Assembly: GCF_003576645.1 (NCBI RefSeq)
Contig: NC_044924.1
Location: forward strand, 26,489,740-26,553,739
Direction: 5' to 3'
DNA: 64,000 nucleotides
Source: Ipomoea triloba
Lineage: Eukaryota > Streptophyta > Magnoliopsida > Solanales > Convolvulaceae
Shown: in pieces, positions 35,876-45,711 of the stretch
Numbering within the stretch: position 1 is the first letter of the stretch
Layout of the letters: every line of letters starts with the position of its first letter
Program-made: the position numbers and the translations under genes
The notes under the pieces: model-generated
What the model saw: the letters and a program-made list of their open reading frames with translations, nothing else
Told to the model about the DNA's origin: nothing
Database searches by the model: none

Positions 35876-37829
35876 TGTAACCCCTCGGTTTTTCCGACAA
35901 AGTTAAGATTCGAGAATATTGATGTAAAATTTTTTTTTAAGCTATGACGTTTAAGAGAAGACTGTTCGGTGCTCGAAATAATTTTTTTTAGGATTAGTTA
36001 TCGATAAGCTGCGAACTACGTACCGATCACGAACCGAGAAAATTTTAAGGATATAGATTCAGTTCGAATCTTCTAGAATTTGGATTATTAAGTATCATGC
36101 GATTAAGCCTGAATTTCTAGTTAGTTCAAGAAAAATTTTAAATGGACTGTAAGGGATAAATTGTTACGGACTCTGTACCTATATTTCGCGGAATACCGAA
36201 AAATTCCCAAATTTGGTGATTTGCGACGGGAGTATTTTTAGAATAATTCTGGTATTAGAATTTTCCCGAATTAAGTTATAATCCTCCGAACTTTCATCTG
36301 ATTTAACCATAAACTGGCCACTTAAGTTGTGATCTTCTTAAGGACTCCATGGGGTGTTGACAAGTGGCAAGGCAAATCTAAGACTAAGATTGGGCATTAA
36401 ATGTGACATTTATGAGGTATGGCCTAGTTGCGCTTGTTACTTGATCTTCAAGAACTAAATCTACACTAAGCACATGATCATCTCTCTCACTCTTCCACTC
36501 TCACTTTCGAAAAACACACTTAGGGAAGGAAGAAGGGAAATTATCTTAGTCTTCTATTGTGATCCAAGAACACCCTAGGCAATTCCTCAACTCCAAGAAC
36601 TCTACTCTAGGTAAGAACTTCGGTTTTTGTTCGGTTATATTCCTTTTTAAGACTTAAGCTTGAACTTAAGTGTTAATGTTTAGTGCATGAAAAATATTGT
36701 TATTGTGGTGATGTTTTTAGGGACTTTGAATTCAAGGAAAAGATCTAACACTTCTTCGGTTTTAAAATCTTCCATCAAGGTAAGGAATCCCTTAAGTTGG
36801 CTCAATCACTTGAAGGTGAACAAATGCTAGTAAATTACGTGACTAGGAAAATTTTACGTGAAATTATGTGTTAAGTTCGTGGATCTACAAGTTAGCCTAA
36901 GAAACTACACTTTGGATTTTTGGTAATTTTTGTATACATGTTCATAGCCAATTTATGCATGTATATGTTGAATTTATGCCCATATAGGCTTATACTTGTG
37001 AAAATAGTGAAAAGAAATCAGGATAGATTCTGGCAGTAACTTCCGAGATTTATTGGGAAAAATTGGTAAGGTATTTTGATCCTATTTTTTTAGGCATGTA
37101 GTTCTATAAGTGTAGAACCCGCATATAAAATTTCATAATGATCGGAGTAGTATAAGTACGGTTTTCGAATTTTTTCCAAAACTGGTCCAGAGAGAAAAAT
37201 ATTCTGGACAGCACACTGCCAAGGGCAAAAAGGGAATTTTCTGTGTTTATTCGTGGATCAAAATGACCAAAACTTTTTATGGACATCAATTACTATAAGT
37301 TGGGGTTCTACCATAAAAATTTCAAGTGAAAAAGAGTTCGGGAACTATTTTTACCGGCTCAATCTTTCGGGCTGCGCCAACTGAAATTTCTGGCAGATTT
37401 GACGCGGACTCGTTTTCGACATGTTTTTGACCCGGTTTTTCCCCGATGTTTTTAACCCTGAGTGTTGCGATGTTTTGAAAGCCTACGGGCATCCGGGTGA
37501 ATTTTTGAAGGCCCAAATGTTATTTTTGTGCACTATATTTATTAACTTGGAAAGTACTTGTGTTTTGAAAATTATTGTGTCTCCTGTACTCGAATTTCCA
37601 TAACGAGACTAACACTAACCAAAGTGTGTATTTTGGGGAAATATATTTGATCAAGTGTGAAGGTTATGGAGTTGTGTGATAATAATGAATGGTGAGGGAG
37701 TCTGTATGATTAATTGGTACTGCAGAGCGAAGTTCCTTCGCTGAGTGAAATGGTGAGGGGTCTGTACGATTAATCTATACTGCAGAGCGAAGTCTATTCG
37801 CTGAGCGAACATGTGAGGATTTTGTATGA
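35876..37829 (+). mobile_element. R3 LTR-type element, contig 1 part
   Basis: Starts TGTAACCCCTCGGTTTTTCC within R2, like the LTRs of some plant chromoviruses (Tekay/Del-like). It holds leader-like splice donors (CTCTAGGTAAGAAC at about 36606 and ATCAAGGTAAGG at about 36776). Near the end are about 61-bp repeats containing CTGCAGAGCGAAG and TTCGCTGAG. No gag-pol is visible. The assignment to an LTR rests on the terminus and on reinsertion at 63747. Confidence 0.5.
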
Positions 37830-37830
37830 N
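37830..37830. other. Single-N contig join (junction 2)
   Basis: After N the sequence restarts at the equivalent of 35468 (offset 2363). The last 25 or so bases before N carry a third minisatellite unit that the second version lacks. Confidence 0.9.
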
Positions 37831-40184
37831 ATATTAAATTATTAATTATTAATTATTAATTAGAAAACAGTATATTATTAAATTTTGTAGTAATAATTCA
37901 GGAATATTTTAGTATGGTAATTATAATCTATCCTGGCTAATGTATTATATAATAATGATTAGATAGAAGCATTCCAACGACTTAGACAATAAACCAAAAT
38001 CTAAGTCCAAAAATTTAGAATTTTAAACATACACCATAACTTCTCAAATAATCTCAAGAGTCCACCTAAAAATGAACTGAACATTATGAGTCTTATTTTT
38101 ATATCTCCCAAAATTGTCTTGAGCCTTACAAACCAAAATGGCCCTGGATTAATTTTGAAGAAACTATATAGTATATACTCTATTAAATGCTAAAGAATTT
38201 ATTTAAATAACAGTGCATCACAAGTTAAATGCATTTGTTGTAACCCCTCGGTTTTTCCGACAAAGTTAAGATTCGAGAATATTGATGTAAAATTTTTTTT
38301 TAAGCTATGACGTTTAAGAGAAGACTGTTCGGTGCTCGAAATAATTTTTTTTAGGATTAGTTATCGATAAGCTGCGAACTACGTACCGATCACGAACCGA
38401 GAAAATTTTAAGGATATAGATTCAGTTCGAATCTTCTAGAATTTGGATTATTAAGTATCATGCGATTAAGCCTGAATTTCTAGTTAGTTCAAGAAAAATT
38501 TTAAATGGACTGTAAGGGATAAATTGTTACGGACTCTGTACCTATATTTCGCGGAATACCGAAAAATTCCCAAATTTGGTGATTTGCGACGGGAGTATTT
38601 TTAGAATAATTCTGGTATTAGAATTTTCCCGAATTAAGTTATAATCCTCCGAACTTTCATCTGATTTAACCATAAACTGGCCACTTAAGTTGTGATCTTC
38701 TTAAGGACTCCATGGGGTGTTGACAAGTGGCAAGGCAAATCTAAGACTAAGATTGGGCATTAAATGTGACATTTATGAGGTATGGCCTAGTTGCGCTTGT
38801 TACTTGATCTTCAAGAACTAAATCTACACTAAGCACATGATCATCTCTCTCACTCTTCCACTCTCACTTTCGAAAAACACACTTAGGGAAGGAAGAAGGG
38901 AAATTATCTTAGTCTTCTATTGTGATCCAAGAACACCCTAGGCAATTCCTCAACTCCAAGAACTCTACTCTAGGTAAGAACTTCGGTTTTTGTTCGGTTA
39001 TATTCCTTTTTAAGACTTAAGCTTGAACTTAAGTGTTAATGTTTAGTGCATGAAAAATATTGTTATTGTGGTGATGTTTTTAGGGACTTTGAATTCAAGG
39101 AAAAGATCTAACACTTCTTCGGTTTTAAAATCTTCCATCAAGGTAAGGAATCCCTTAAGTTGGCTCAATCACTTGAAGGTGAACAAATGCTAGTAAATTA
39201 CGTGACTAGGAAAATTTTACGTGAAATTATGTGTTAAGTTCGTGGATCTACAAGTTAGCCTAAGAAACTACACTTTGGATTTTTGGTAATTTTTGTATAC
39301 ATGTTCATAGCCAATTTATGCATGTATATGTTGAATTTATGCCCATATAGGCTTATACTTGTGAAAATAGTGAAAAGAAATCAGGATAGATTCTGGCAGT
39401 AACTTCCGAGATTTATTGGGAAAAATTGGTAAGGTATTTTGATCCTATTTTTTTAGGCATGTAGTTCTATAAGTGTAGAACCCGCATATAAAATTTCATA
39501 ATGATCGGAGTAGTATAAGTACGGTTTTCGAATTTTTTCCAAAACTGGTCCAGAGAGAAAAATATTCTGGACAGCACACTGCCAAGGGCAAAAAGGGAAT
39601 TTTCTGTGTTTATTCGTGGATCAAAATGACCAAAACTTTTTATGGACATCAATTACTATAAGTTGGGGTTCTACCATAAAAATTTCAAGTGAAAAAGAGT
39701 TCGGGAACTATTTTTACCGGCTCAATCTTTCGGGCTGCGCCAACTGAAATTTCTGGCAGATTTGACGCGGACTCGTTTTCGACATGTTTTTGACCCGGTT
39801 TTTCCCCGATGTTTTTAACCCTGAGTGTTGCGATGTTTTGAAAGCCTACGGGCATCCGGGTGAATTTTTGAAGGCCCAAATGTTATTTTTGTGCACTATA
39901 TTTATTAACTTGGAAAGTACTTGTGTTTTGAAAATTATTGTGTCTCCTGTACTCGAATTTCCATAACGAGACTAACACTAACCAAAGTGTGTATTTTGGG
40001 GAAATATATTTGATCAAGTGTGAAGGTTATGGAGTTGTGTGATAATAATGAATGGTGAGGGAGTCTGTATGATTAATTGGTACTGCAGAGCGAAGTTCCT
40101 TCGCTGAGTGAAATGGTGAGGGGTCTGTACGATTAATCTATACTGCAGAGCGAAGTCTATTCGCTGAGTGTTGTGGGACAGGAA

Positions 40185-40454
40185 GGTGGGTGTTGTGTAC
40201 CCCACGTGTGAATTAACGAGTGGGTGTTGTGTACCCCACGTGTGAATTAACGGTGGGTGTTGTGTACCCCACATGTGAATTAACGAGTGGGGGTTGTGTA
40301 CCCCACGTGTGAATTAACGGTGGGTGTTGTGTACCCCACATGTGAATTAACGAGTGGGGGTTGTGTACCCCACGTGTGAATTAACGGTGGGTGTTGTGTA
40401 CCCCACATGTGAATTAACGAGTGGGGGTTGTGTACCCCACGTGTGAATTAATGG
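40185..40454 (+). repeat. Minisatellite of 33-34 bp hairpin units
   Basis: About eight units read GTGGG(T/G)GTTGTGTACCCCAC followed by (G/A)TGTGAATTAACG(A). GTGGGG and CCCCAC inside each unit can pair. Unit variants alternate, giving a 67-bp higher-order period. Confidence 0.9.
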
Positions 40455-40660
40455 CTGTGTTATGTGCCGAAGTTACCGACATAATGTGAAATTGTTTGTT
40501 GTTAGATTGCTTGCAGGTAGATTGCGATTGTTGGGTAATGTTTATCTTACTGTATTTATTATTGATGGTTGTTTTCGAAAACCTTTGTTTACTTTCGAGT
40601 GACCATGGATCCCCTTACTTAGCCGTCGTGCTAACTACACTTCATTGTGTCATTTATCAG

Positions 40661-40960
40661 ATGCAATCTAGTACAGGTTCTTGCAGCCCTTCGGACTCAG
40701 ATCCGTCTGAGTTCGAGTTCCCTATATATGATTATGATGATTATGCACAGTACCTATTAGATGGAGATCCCTATGCCCATGGCTATGCACCTGACCCGCC
40801 GACGCTGATTTGTACTCCAGACCCCACTCCTGCTCCAGTCTCGCCAGAGGTACCTGTGTGGACCCCTGCTCCCGTCGAGCCTCTGTGTCCCTTCGATGCC
40901 CTACAGGCCAGTCATGGGTTCTATCCCATAGAGATCGTTCCTGATAGCCGTCCTCTAGAG
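40661..40960 (+). CDS. Unidentified acidic, proline-rich ORF in R3, truncated
   Basis: ATG follows an acceptor-like TTTATCAG. The product begins MQSSTGSCSPSDSDPSEFEF, then YDYDDYAQYLLDGDPYAHGY, then a proline-rich tract (PTPAPVSPEVPVWTPAPVEP) and FYPIEIVPDSRPLEF. It is acidic at the start and proline-rich later, without membrane segments, so a short unstructured protein or the N-terminus of a retroelement protein is plausible. At 40961 the frame runs into R1-tail DNA and then R2, so the natural C-terminus is lost. The longer frame starting at 40496 adds only leader-like sequence. I do not recognise a family. Confidence 0.35.
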
Positions 40961-42140
40961 TTCTTATTAAAGAAAAAAACTGCTTTTTCTTCAAGATTAA
41001 CCATCCATAAACAAAGCTTAGATATTGTTGATACAATTTACAATTTTTAATAATTATTATTCACAGATAGCATGAGTGAGATGCTAGTATTTGTAATAAA
41101 AAAAGCAAAAATTGGAAAAAGTGAGGTGTGGAATCTTAACTATTCACTTGCCAGCCTTACAATCACCCATCATTTCCTTTATGCAGTTCACTCAGCCTTA
41201 ACAATTCAGTCGTCACTGTTCATTGCCTGCAACTTGACAATTCAAGTAGACTATTTTTGCAGTTCACCCGTGACTTGGGTAGGTGAAATTATTTTGTTTG
41301 AAAAGATGGAAATGTAGCAGTAAGGAATAACCTCTAGTGAACTTTGTTCAATTTGAAGACGCATGGCAAGTTATTCGGTGTGTAAATCACGGTCCAAAAT
41401 GACGTTGTTGAATTTTATGAGTTAGAATAATATAATTCTACATTATTAGTCATAATAATATATTATGTGTTGGAATAATGTACATTATATGTTAAAATAA
41501 TGTACTTTATGTGTTAAAATAATATACATTATGAGTTAAAATACTGAAACTTCTACGATAAAATAATACATATTATTTGTTAGAATAATATACTTTGTGT
41601 TAGAATAATATACATAATAAATTATAAAAATGTATATTGCAGTTGATCACGTAAAAAAAGCATTATCCAAAACAAAGTCGTTTTTTAGATGGTAATCCAC
41701 ACAATAACGATTGGACACGCATATATCAAACACTTTTATCAGTCTTCAACACTTTAACTCTTTTGTTTTTTTTTTGGAAAAACTCTCTTTCTTAAATTCT
41801 CAATTTTTGCAAACTTTAAACACTCAGCTCTCATTATTTCCGCTCTCCATCTTCTGCTCACAAACTCCCTACACGACTCTCTAATCTTTGAACTGACCCA
41901 ATGCCGCTAAAATTCATCGGTAAGATTCGACCTTATATCTTCTCCATCTCTACATTTTCTCTTGCTGTTTTTCTTCATTTTCATCTTTTTTCCTCTGGAT
42001 ATCTAAAATTTGCAGTGTTTTGCATTTTGATTTTGGTTTTTCTTTTCTTAGCTTGTTCGTATTTTTACTGTTTGGTTTTCATTGAATCCAGGTTCTTGTA
42101 AATATTTCTTCAATTTCAAGGATGTGGTTAAACTTAAAAG
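40961..42140 (+). repeat. R1 tail plus R2 copy 2, contig 2 part
   Basis: 40961-41006 matches 33632-33677 (R1 tail) and continues into R2 as at 33678, with offset 7329. The same R1/R2 junction thus occurs twice. There are a few percent differences from copy 1, such as AGTAGAC against AGTGGAC. Confidence 0.85.
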
Positions 42141-42141
42141 N
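42141..42141. other. Single-N contig join (junction 3)
   Basis: The sequence restarts after N at the equivalent of 40421 (offset 1721), inside the hairpin minisatellite. Confidence 0.9.
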
Positions 42142-43861
42142 GTGGGTGTTGTGTACCCCACGTGTGAATTAATGGCTGTGTTATGTGCCGAAGTTACCGA
42201 CATAATGTGAAATTGTTTGTTGTTAGATTGCTTGCAGGTAGATTGCGATTGTTGGGTAATGTTTATCTTACTGTATTTATTATTGATGGTTGTTTTCGAA
42301 AACCTTTGTTTACTTTCGAGTGACCATGGATCCCCTTACTTAGCCGTCGTGCTAACTACACTTCATTGTGTCATTTATCAGATGCAATCTAGTACAGGTT
42401 CTTGCAGCCCTTCGGACTCAGATCCGTCTGAGTTCGAGTTCCCTATATATGATTATGATGATTATGCACAGTACCTATTAGATGGAGATCCCTATGCCCA
42501 TGGCTATGCACCTGACCCGCCGACGCTGATTTGTACTCCAGACCCCACTCCTGCTCCAGTCTCGCCAGAGGTACCTGTGTGGACCCCTGCTCCCGTCGAG
42601 CCTCTGTGTCCCTTCGATGCCCTACAGGCCAGTCATGGGTTCTATCCCATAGAGATCGTTCCTGATAGCCGTCCTCTAGAGTTCTTATTAAAGAAAAAAA
42701 CTGCTTTTTCTTCAAGATTAACCATCCATAAACAAAGCTTAGATATTGTTGATACAATTTACAATTTTTAATAATTATTATTCACAGATAGCATGAGTGA
42801 GATGCTAGTATTTGTAATAAAAAAAGCAAAAATTGGAAAAAGTGAGGTGTGGAATCTTAACTATTCACTTGCCAGCCTTACAATCACCCATCATTTCCTT
42901 TATGCAGTTCACTCAGCCTTAACAATTCAGTCGTCACTGTTCATTGCCTGCAACTTGACAATTCAAGTAGACTATTTTTGCAGTTCACCCGTGACTTGGG
43001 TAGGTGAAATTATTTTGTTTGAAAAGATGGAAATGTAGCAGTAAGGAATAACCTCTAGTGAACTTTGTTCAATTTGAAGACGCATGGCAAGTTATTCGGT
43101 GTGTAAATCACGGTCCAAAATGACGTTGTTGAATTTTATGAGTTAGAATAATATAATTCTACATTATTAGTCATAATAATATATTATGTGTTGGAATAAT
43201 GTACATTATATGTTAAAATAATGTACTTTATGTGTTAAAATAATATACATTATGAGTTAAAATACTGAAACTTCTACGATAAAATAATACATATTATTTG
43301 TTAGAATAATATACTTTGTGTTAGAATAATATACATAATAAATTATAAAAATGTATATTGCAGTTGATCACGTAAAAAAAGCATTATCCAAAACAAAGTC
43401 GTTTTTTAGATGGTAATCCACACAATAACGATTGGACACGCATATATCAAACACTTTTATCAGTCTTCAACACTTTAACTCTTTTGTTTTTTTTTTGGAA
43501 AAACTCTCTTTCTTAAATTCTCAATTTTTGCAAACTTTAAACACTCAGCTCTCATTATTTCCGCTCTCCATCTTCTGCTCACAAACTCCCTACACGACTC
43601 TCTAATCTTTGAACTGACCCAATGCCGCTAAAATTCATCGGTAAGATTCGACCTTATATCTTCTCCATCTCTACATTTTCTCTTGCTGTTTTTCTTCATT
43701 TTCATCTTTTTTCCTCTGGATATCTAAAATTTGCAGTGTTTTGCATTTTGATTTTGGTTTTTCTTTTCTTAGCTTGTTCGTATTTTTACTGTTTGGTTTT
43801 CATTGAATCCAGGTTCTTGTAAATATTTCTTCAATTTCAAGGATGTGGTTAAACTTAAAAG
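42142..43861 (+). repeat. Repeat of 40421-42140 after junction 3
   Basis: Includes a second version of the acidic, proline-rich ORF (42382-42681) and of the R2 first-exon-like start (43622). Apart from one minisatellite base I saw no difference. Confidence 0.95.
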
Positions 43862-44636
43862 ATTTTGGAAGCTAGGAATCATCATTACGGTCGCGATTTC
43901 TTTGTATAATTTAAGGTAATTTATACATTTATATTGATTTTATGAGTATGATGTAAATATAAATTTTTTTTATTAAATTCAATTACATTTTAAAAATATT
44001 TTGAGGCATTAATGTTATTTAGTGCAAAAACACTTTAGATCACAATAGTAGTGACGGGATGAGTGAGCTTCTCCATGCAGATGCGAGAAGAGCAAGGTTT
44101 TGAAGGATAAAGTAGTCTCTGCGGTGGGGTGTGTTTTTTCACCCAAAAACTGGAAAAATAATAGTTATGATACCGAAATGGGATACTTTATCCCCAAATA
44201 GGATTCTTTTTCGCAGTTGATACCAAAATGTGATGGTTTTTTAAAGGAGGAAAAATGAGGAAAAGAGACATTCTTGGTAGCCTTTTTTGAGAATGGAAAA
44301 ACGCTACCAAGAATGCCATTTCTAGACTTTATTAAAAAAAATGAAATATACCAAGGTATTATACTGGTGTACTGTGGTTATTTGATTAAGATTTGTTTGT
44401 AATGATTATGGTCATGTCAATTAATTATTGAATTAGAAATAATTAGTATTTATTAGGTAATAATTAGATGGCATTAATTATAATATTAAATTATTAATTA
44501 TTAATTATATAACAGTATATTATTAAATTTTGTAGTAATAATTCAGGAATATTTTAGTATGGTAATTATAATCTATCCTGGCTAATGAATAGATAATAAT
44601 GTATTATATAATAATGATTAGATAGAAGCATTCTCA
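43862..44636 (+). repeat. R2 copy 2, continued
   Basis: Continues R2 in parallel with 34816-35606 and 61838-62650, ending AGATAGAAGCATT where the CAP/AGB1 block begins. Confidence 0.8.
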
Positions 44637-44898
44637 AATAATCATACTGGCATGAGGATACATACTAAGTGAGCATCCTCATTAGGAACATGTTTTATCA
44701 CCAGAACTTGTTATTAAGTGAGCATCCTCATTAGGAACATACTGGCATGAGGATACATAACCCTTATGCCCACTTAGTGTTCTTGATACTGTTAAATTTC
44801 CATCACTATCTGGAGGGGGGTTCAAATTGAAAATAGAGCAAACACTATCAAGCCCTCCACAAGCAACAGTCTGCCCAGTTGGAGAGAAGTTCTCGTGA
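44637..44898 (-). pseudogene. Inverted AGB1 exon 3 fragment with templated filler
   Basis: 44688-44889 is the reverse complement of 52230-52431 over 202 bp, with two mismatches seen. It is therefore antisense AGB1 exon 3, ending exactly at the exon 3 end. Outside it, 44648-44687 repeats two short pieces of the same exon (ACTGGCATGAGGATACAT, GTGAGCATCCTCATTAGGAA). 44637-44647 matches an R2 piece (CTCAAATAATC) normally about 60 bp further on. 44890-44898 repeats TTCTCGTGA from nearby. Such patchwork is typical of replication template switching. Confidence 0.9.
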
Positions 44899-45249
44899 AT
44901 GCACCCCGGCGGGTTATTATTGAATGAGCTTCTCGTGAAGTTCTCGTTTTCATTTCTTTCTTATATATGCACAAGAATTAAAATTTTGTAATTTTTGAGT
45001 TTTAAATATAATTTTATACATTTATTAGTTGTCATAATGAGAATTGTTTCTTCTTTCATAATGTTGTTTAGTGTATCAAAACTTTTGCAAAAAGGGAGAA
45101 ATTTGGAAAGGAAGTTGTAAAGAAAGAAAAATACGGAGTAATATATCAAACGGAATAAGCTTAAACTAGTATAGGATTAAAAGAAAGAAAAATTAAATTT
45201 AATTCCAGTTTACCATCTTAATCAACGCGGTCCATTTGCGGAAATTCCA
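44899..45249 (+). repeat. Copy of the AGB1 upstream region placed before CAP
   Basis: 351 bp match 48561-48911 (offset 3662) and 50455-50805. In the other two places this sequence lies between the CAP 3' end and the AGB1 start. Here it lies about 460 bp upstream of the CAP ATG. Confidence 0.9.
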
Positions 45250-45466
45250 CGTCGGAGATGTGGAAGTGTAAACCGGGACAACGGGTGCCACTAGACCACA
45301 AGGTCTTTGGCTGGTAAAATATGAATATAAATGTATCCAAATTTGTAAAATACTATGCATTAAGTTGTTAAGTATAGTAAAAAAAATTCTATTAAATTTA
45401 CCTTAAAACAAATTATTGTAAATCAATTCCGTATTAATATTAAAGTGTGCAGGACCCAAAATGAGA

Positions 45467-45538
45467 TGGGCCTTTTCGATCCAAATTAGCCACAACGCAG
45501 AAAAAGGGCCATCATTTACTAGCTATCCTACACGTGTC
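45467..45538 (+). promoter_or_regulatory. CAP proximal promoter motifs (site II, G-box/ABRE)
   Basis: TGGGCC (45467-45472) resembles the TCP-bound site II element common in plant housekeeping promoters. ACACGTGTC (45530-45538) is a G-box/ABRE core. Both lie 170-250 bp upstream of the CAP ATG at 45712. I see no clear TATA box. Functional role is inferred. Confidence 0.45.
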
Positions 45539-45711
45539 GCCTAGAAATTCACAGAGATTCTAAATTCATGCAGCAAACGCGCGCAGGTATGGAGCATCAG
45601 TTGATCGCGAAACATCGCAACAAGCACTCAACGATCATCTACAAGAAGGAGGAAATTGTATACGGATCGGAAGTATTTGAATGTAGAGAGGTTTGTGCAG
45701 TTTCGGTGGCC

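Larger units (their letters stand above)
37831..40960 (+). mobile_element. R2 flank (to 38238) and R3 element, contig 2 version
   Basis: 37831-40169 repeats 35468-37806. From 38239 this is R3. Past 40169 it continues with a hairpin minisatellite (40185-40454), a leader-like stretch and an ORF from 40661. R3 sequence stops at 40960, where R1-tail sequence (TTCTTATTAAAGAAAAAAAC) begins. Confidence 0.75.

Noticed and set aside
40014..40274. Minus-strand 86-codon frame
   Set aside because: It is the antisense translation of the hairpin minisatellite.
40185..40454. Regularly spaced repeats that might suggest a CRISPR array
   Set aside because: Units are contiguous with no unique spacers, and the DNA is eukaryotic; this is a minisatellite.
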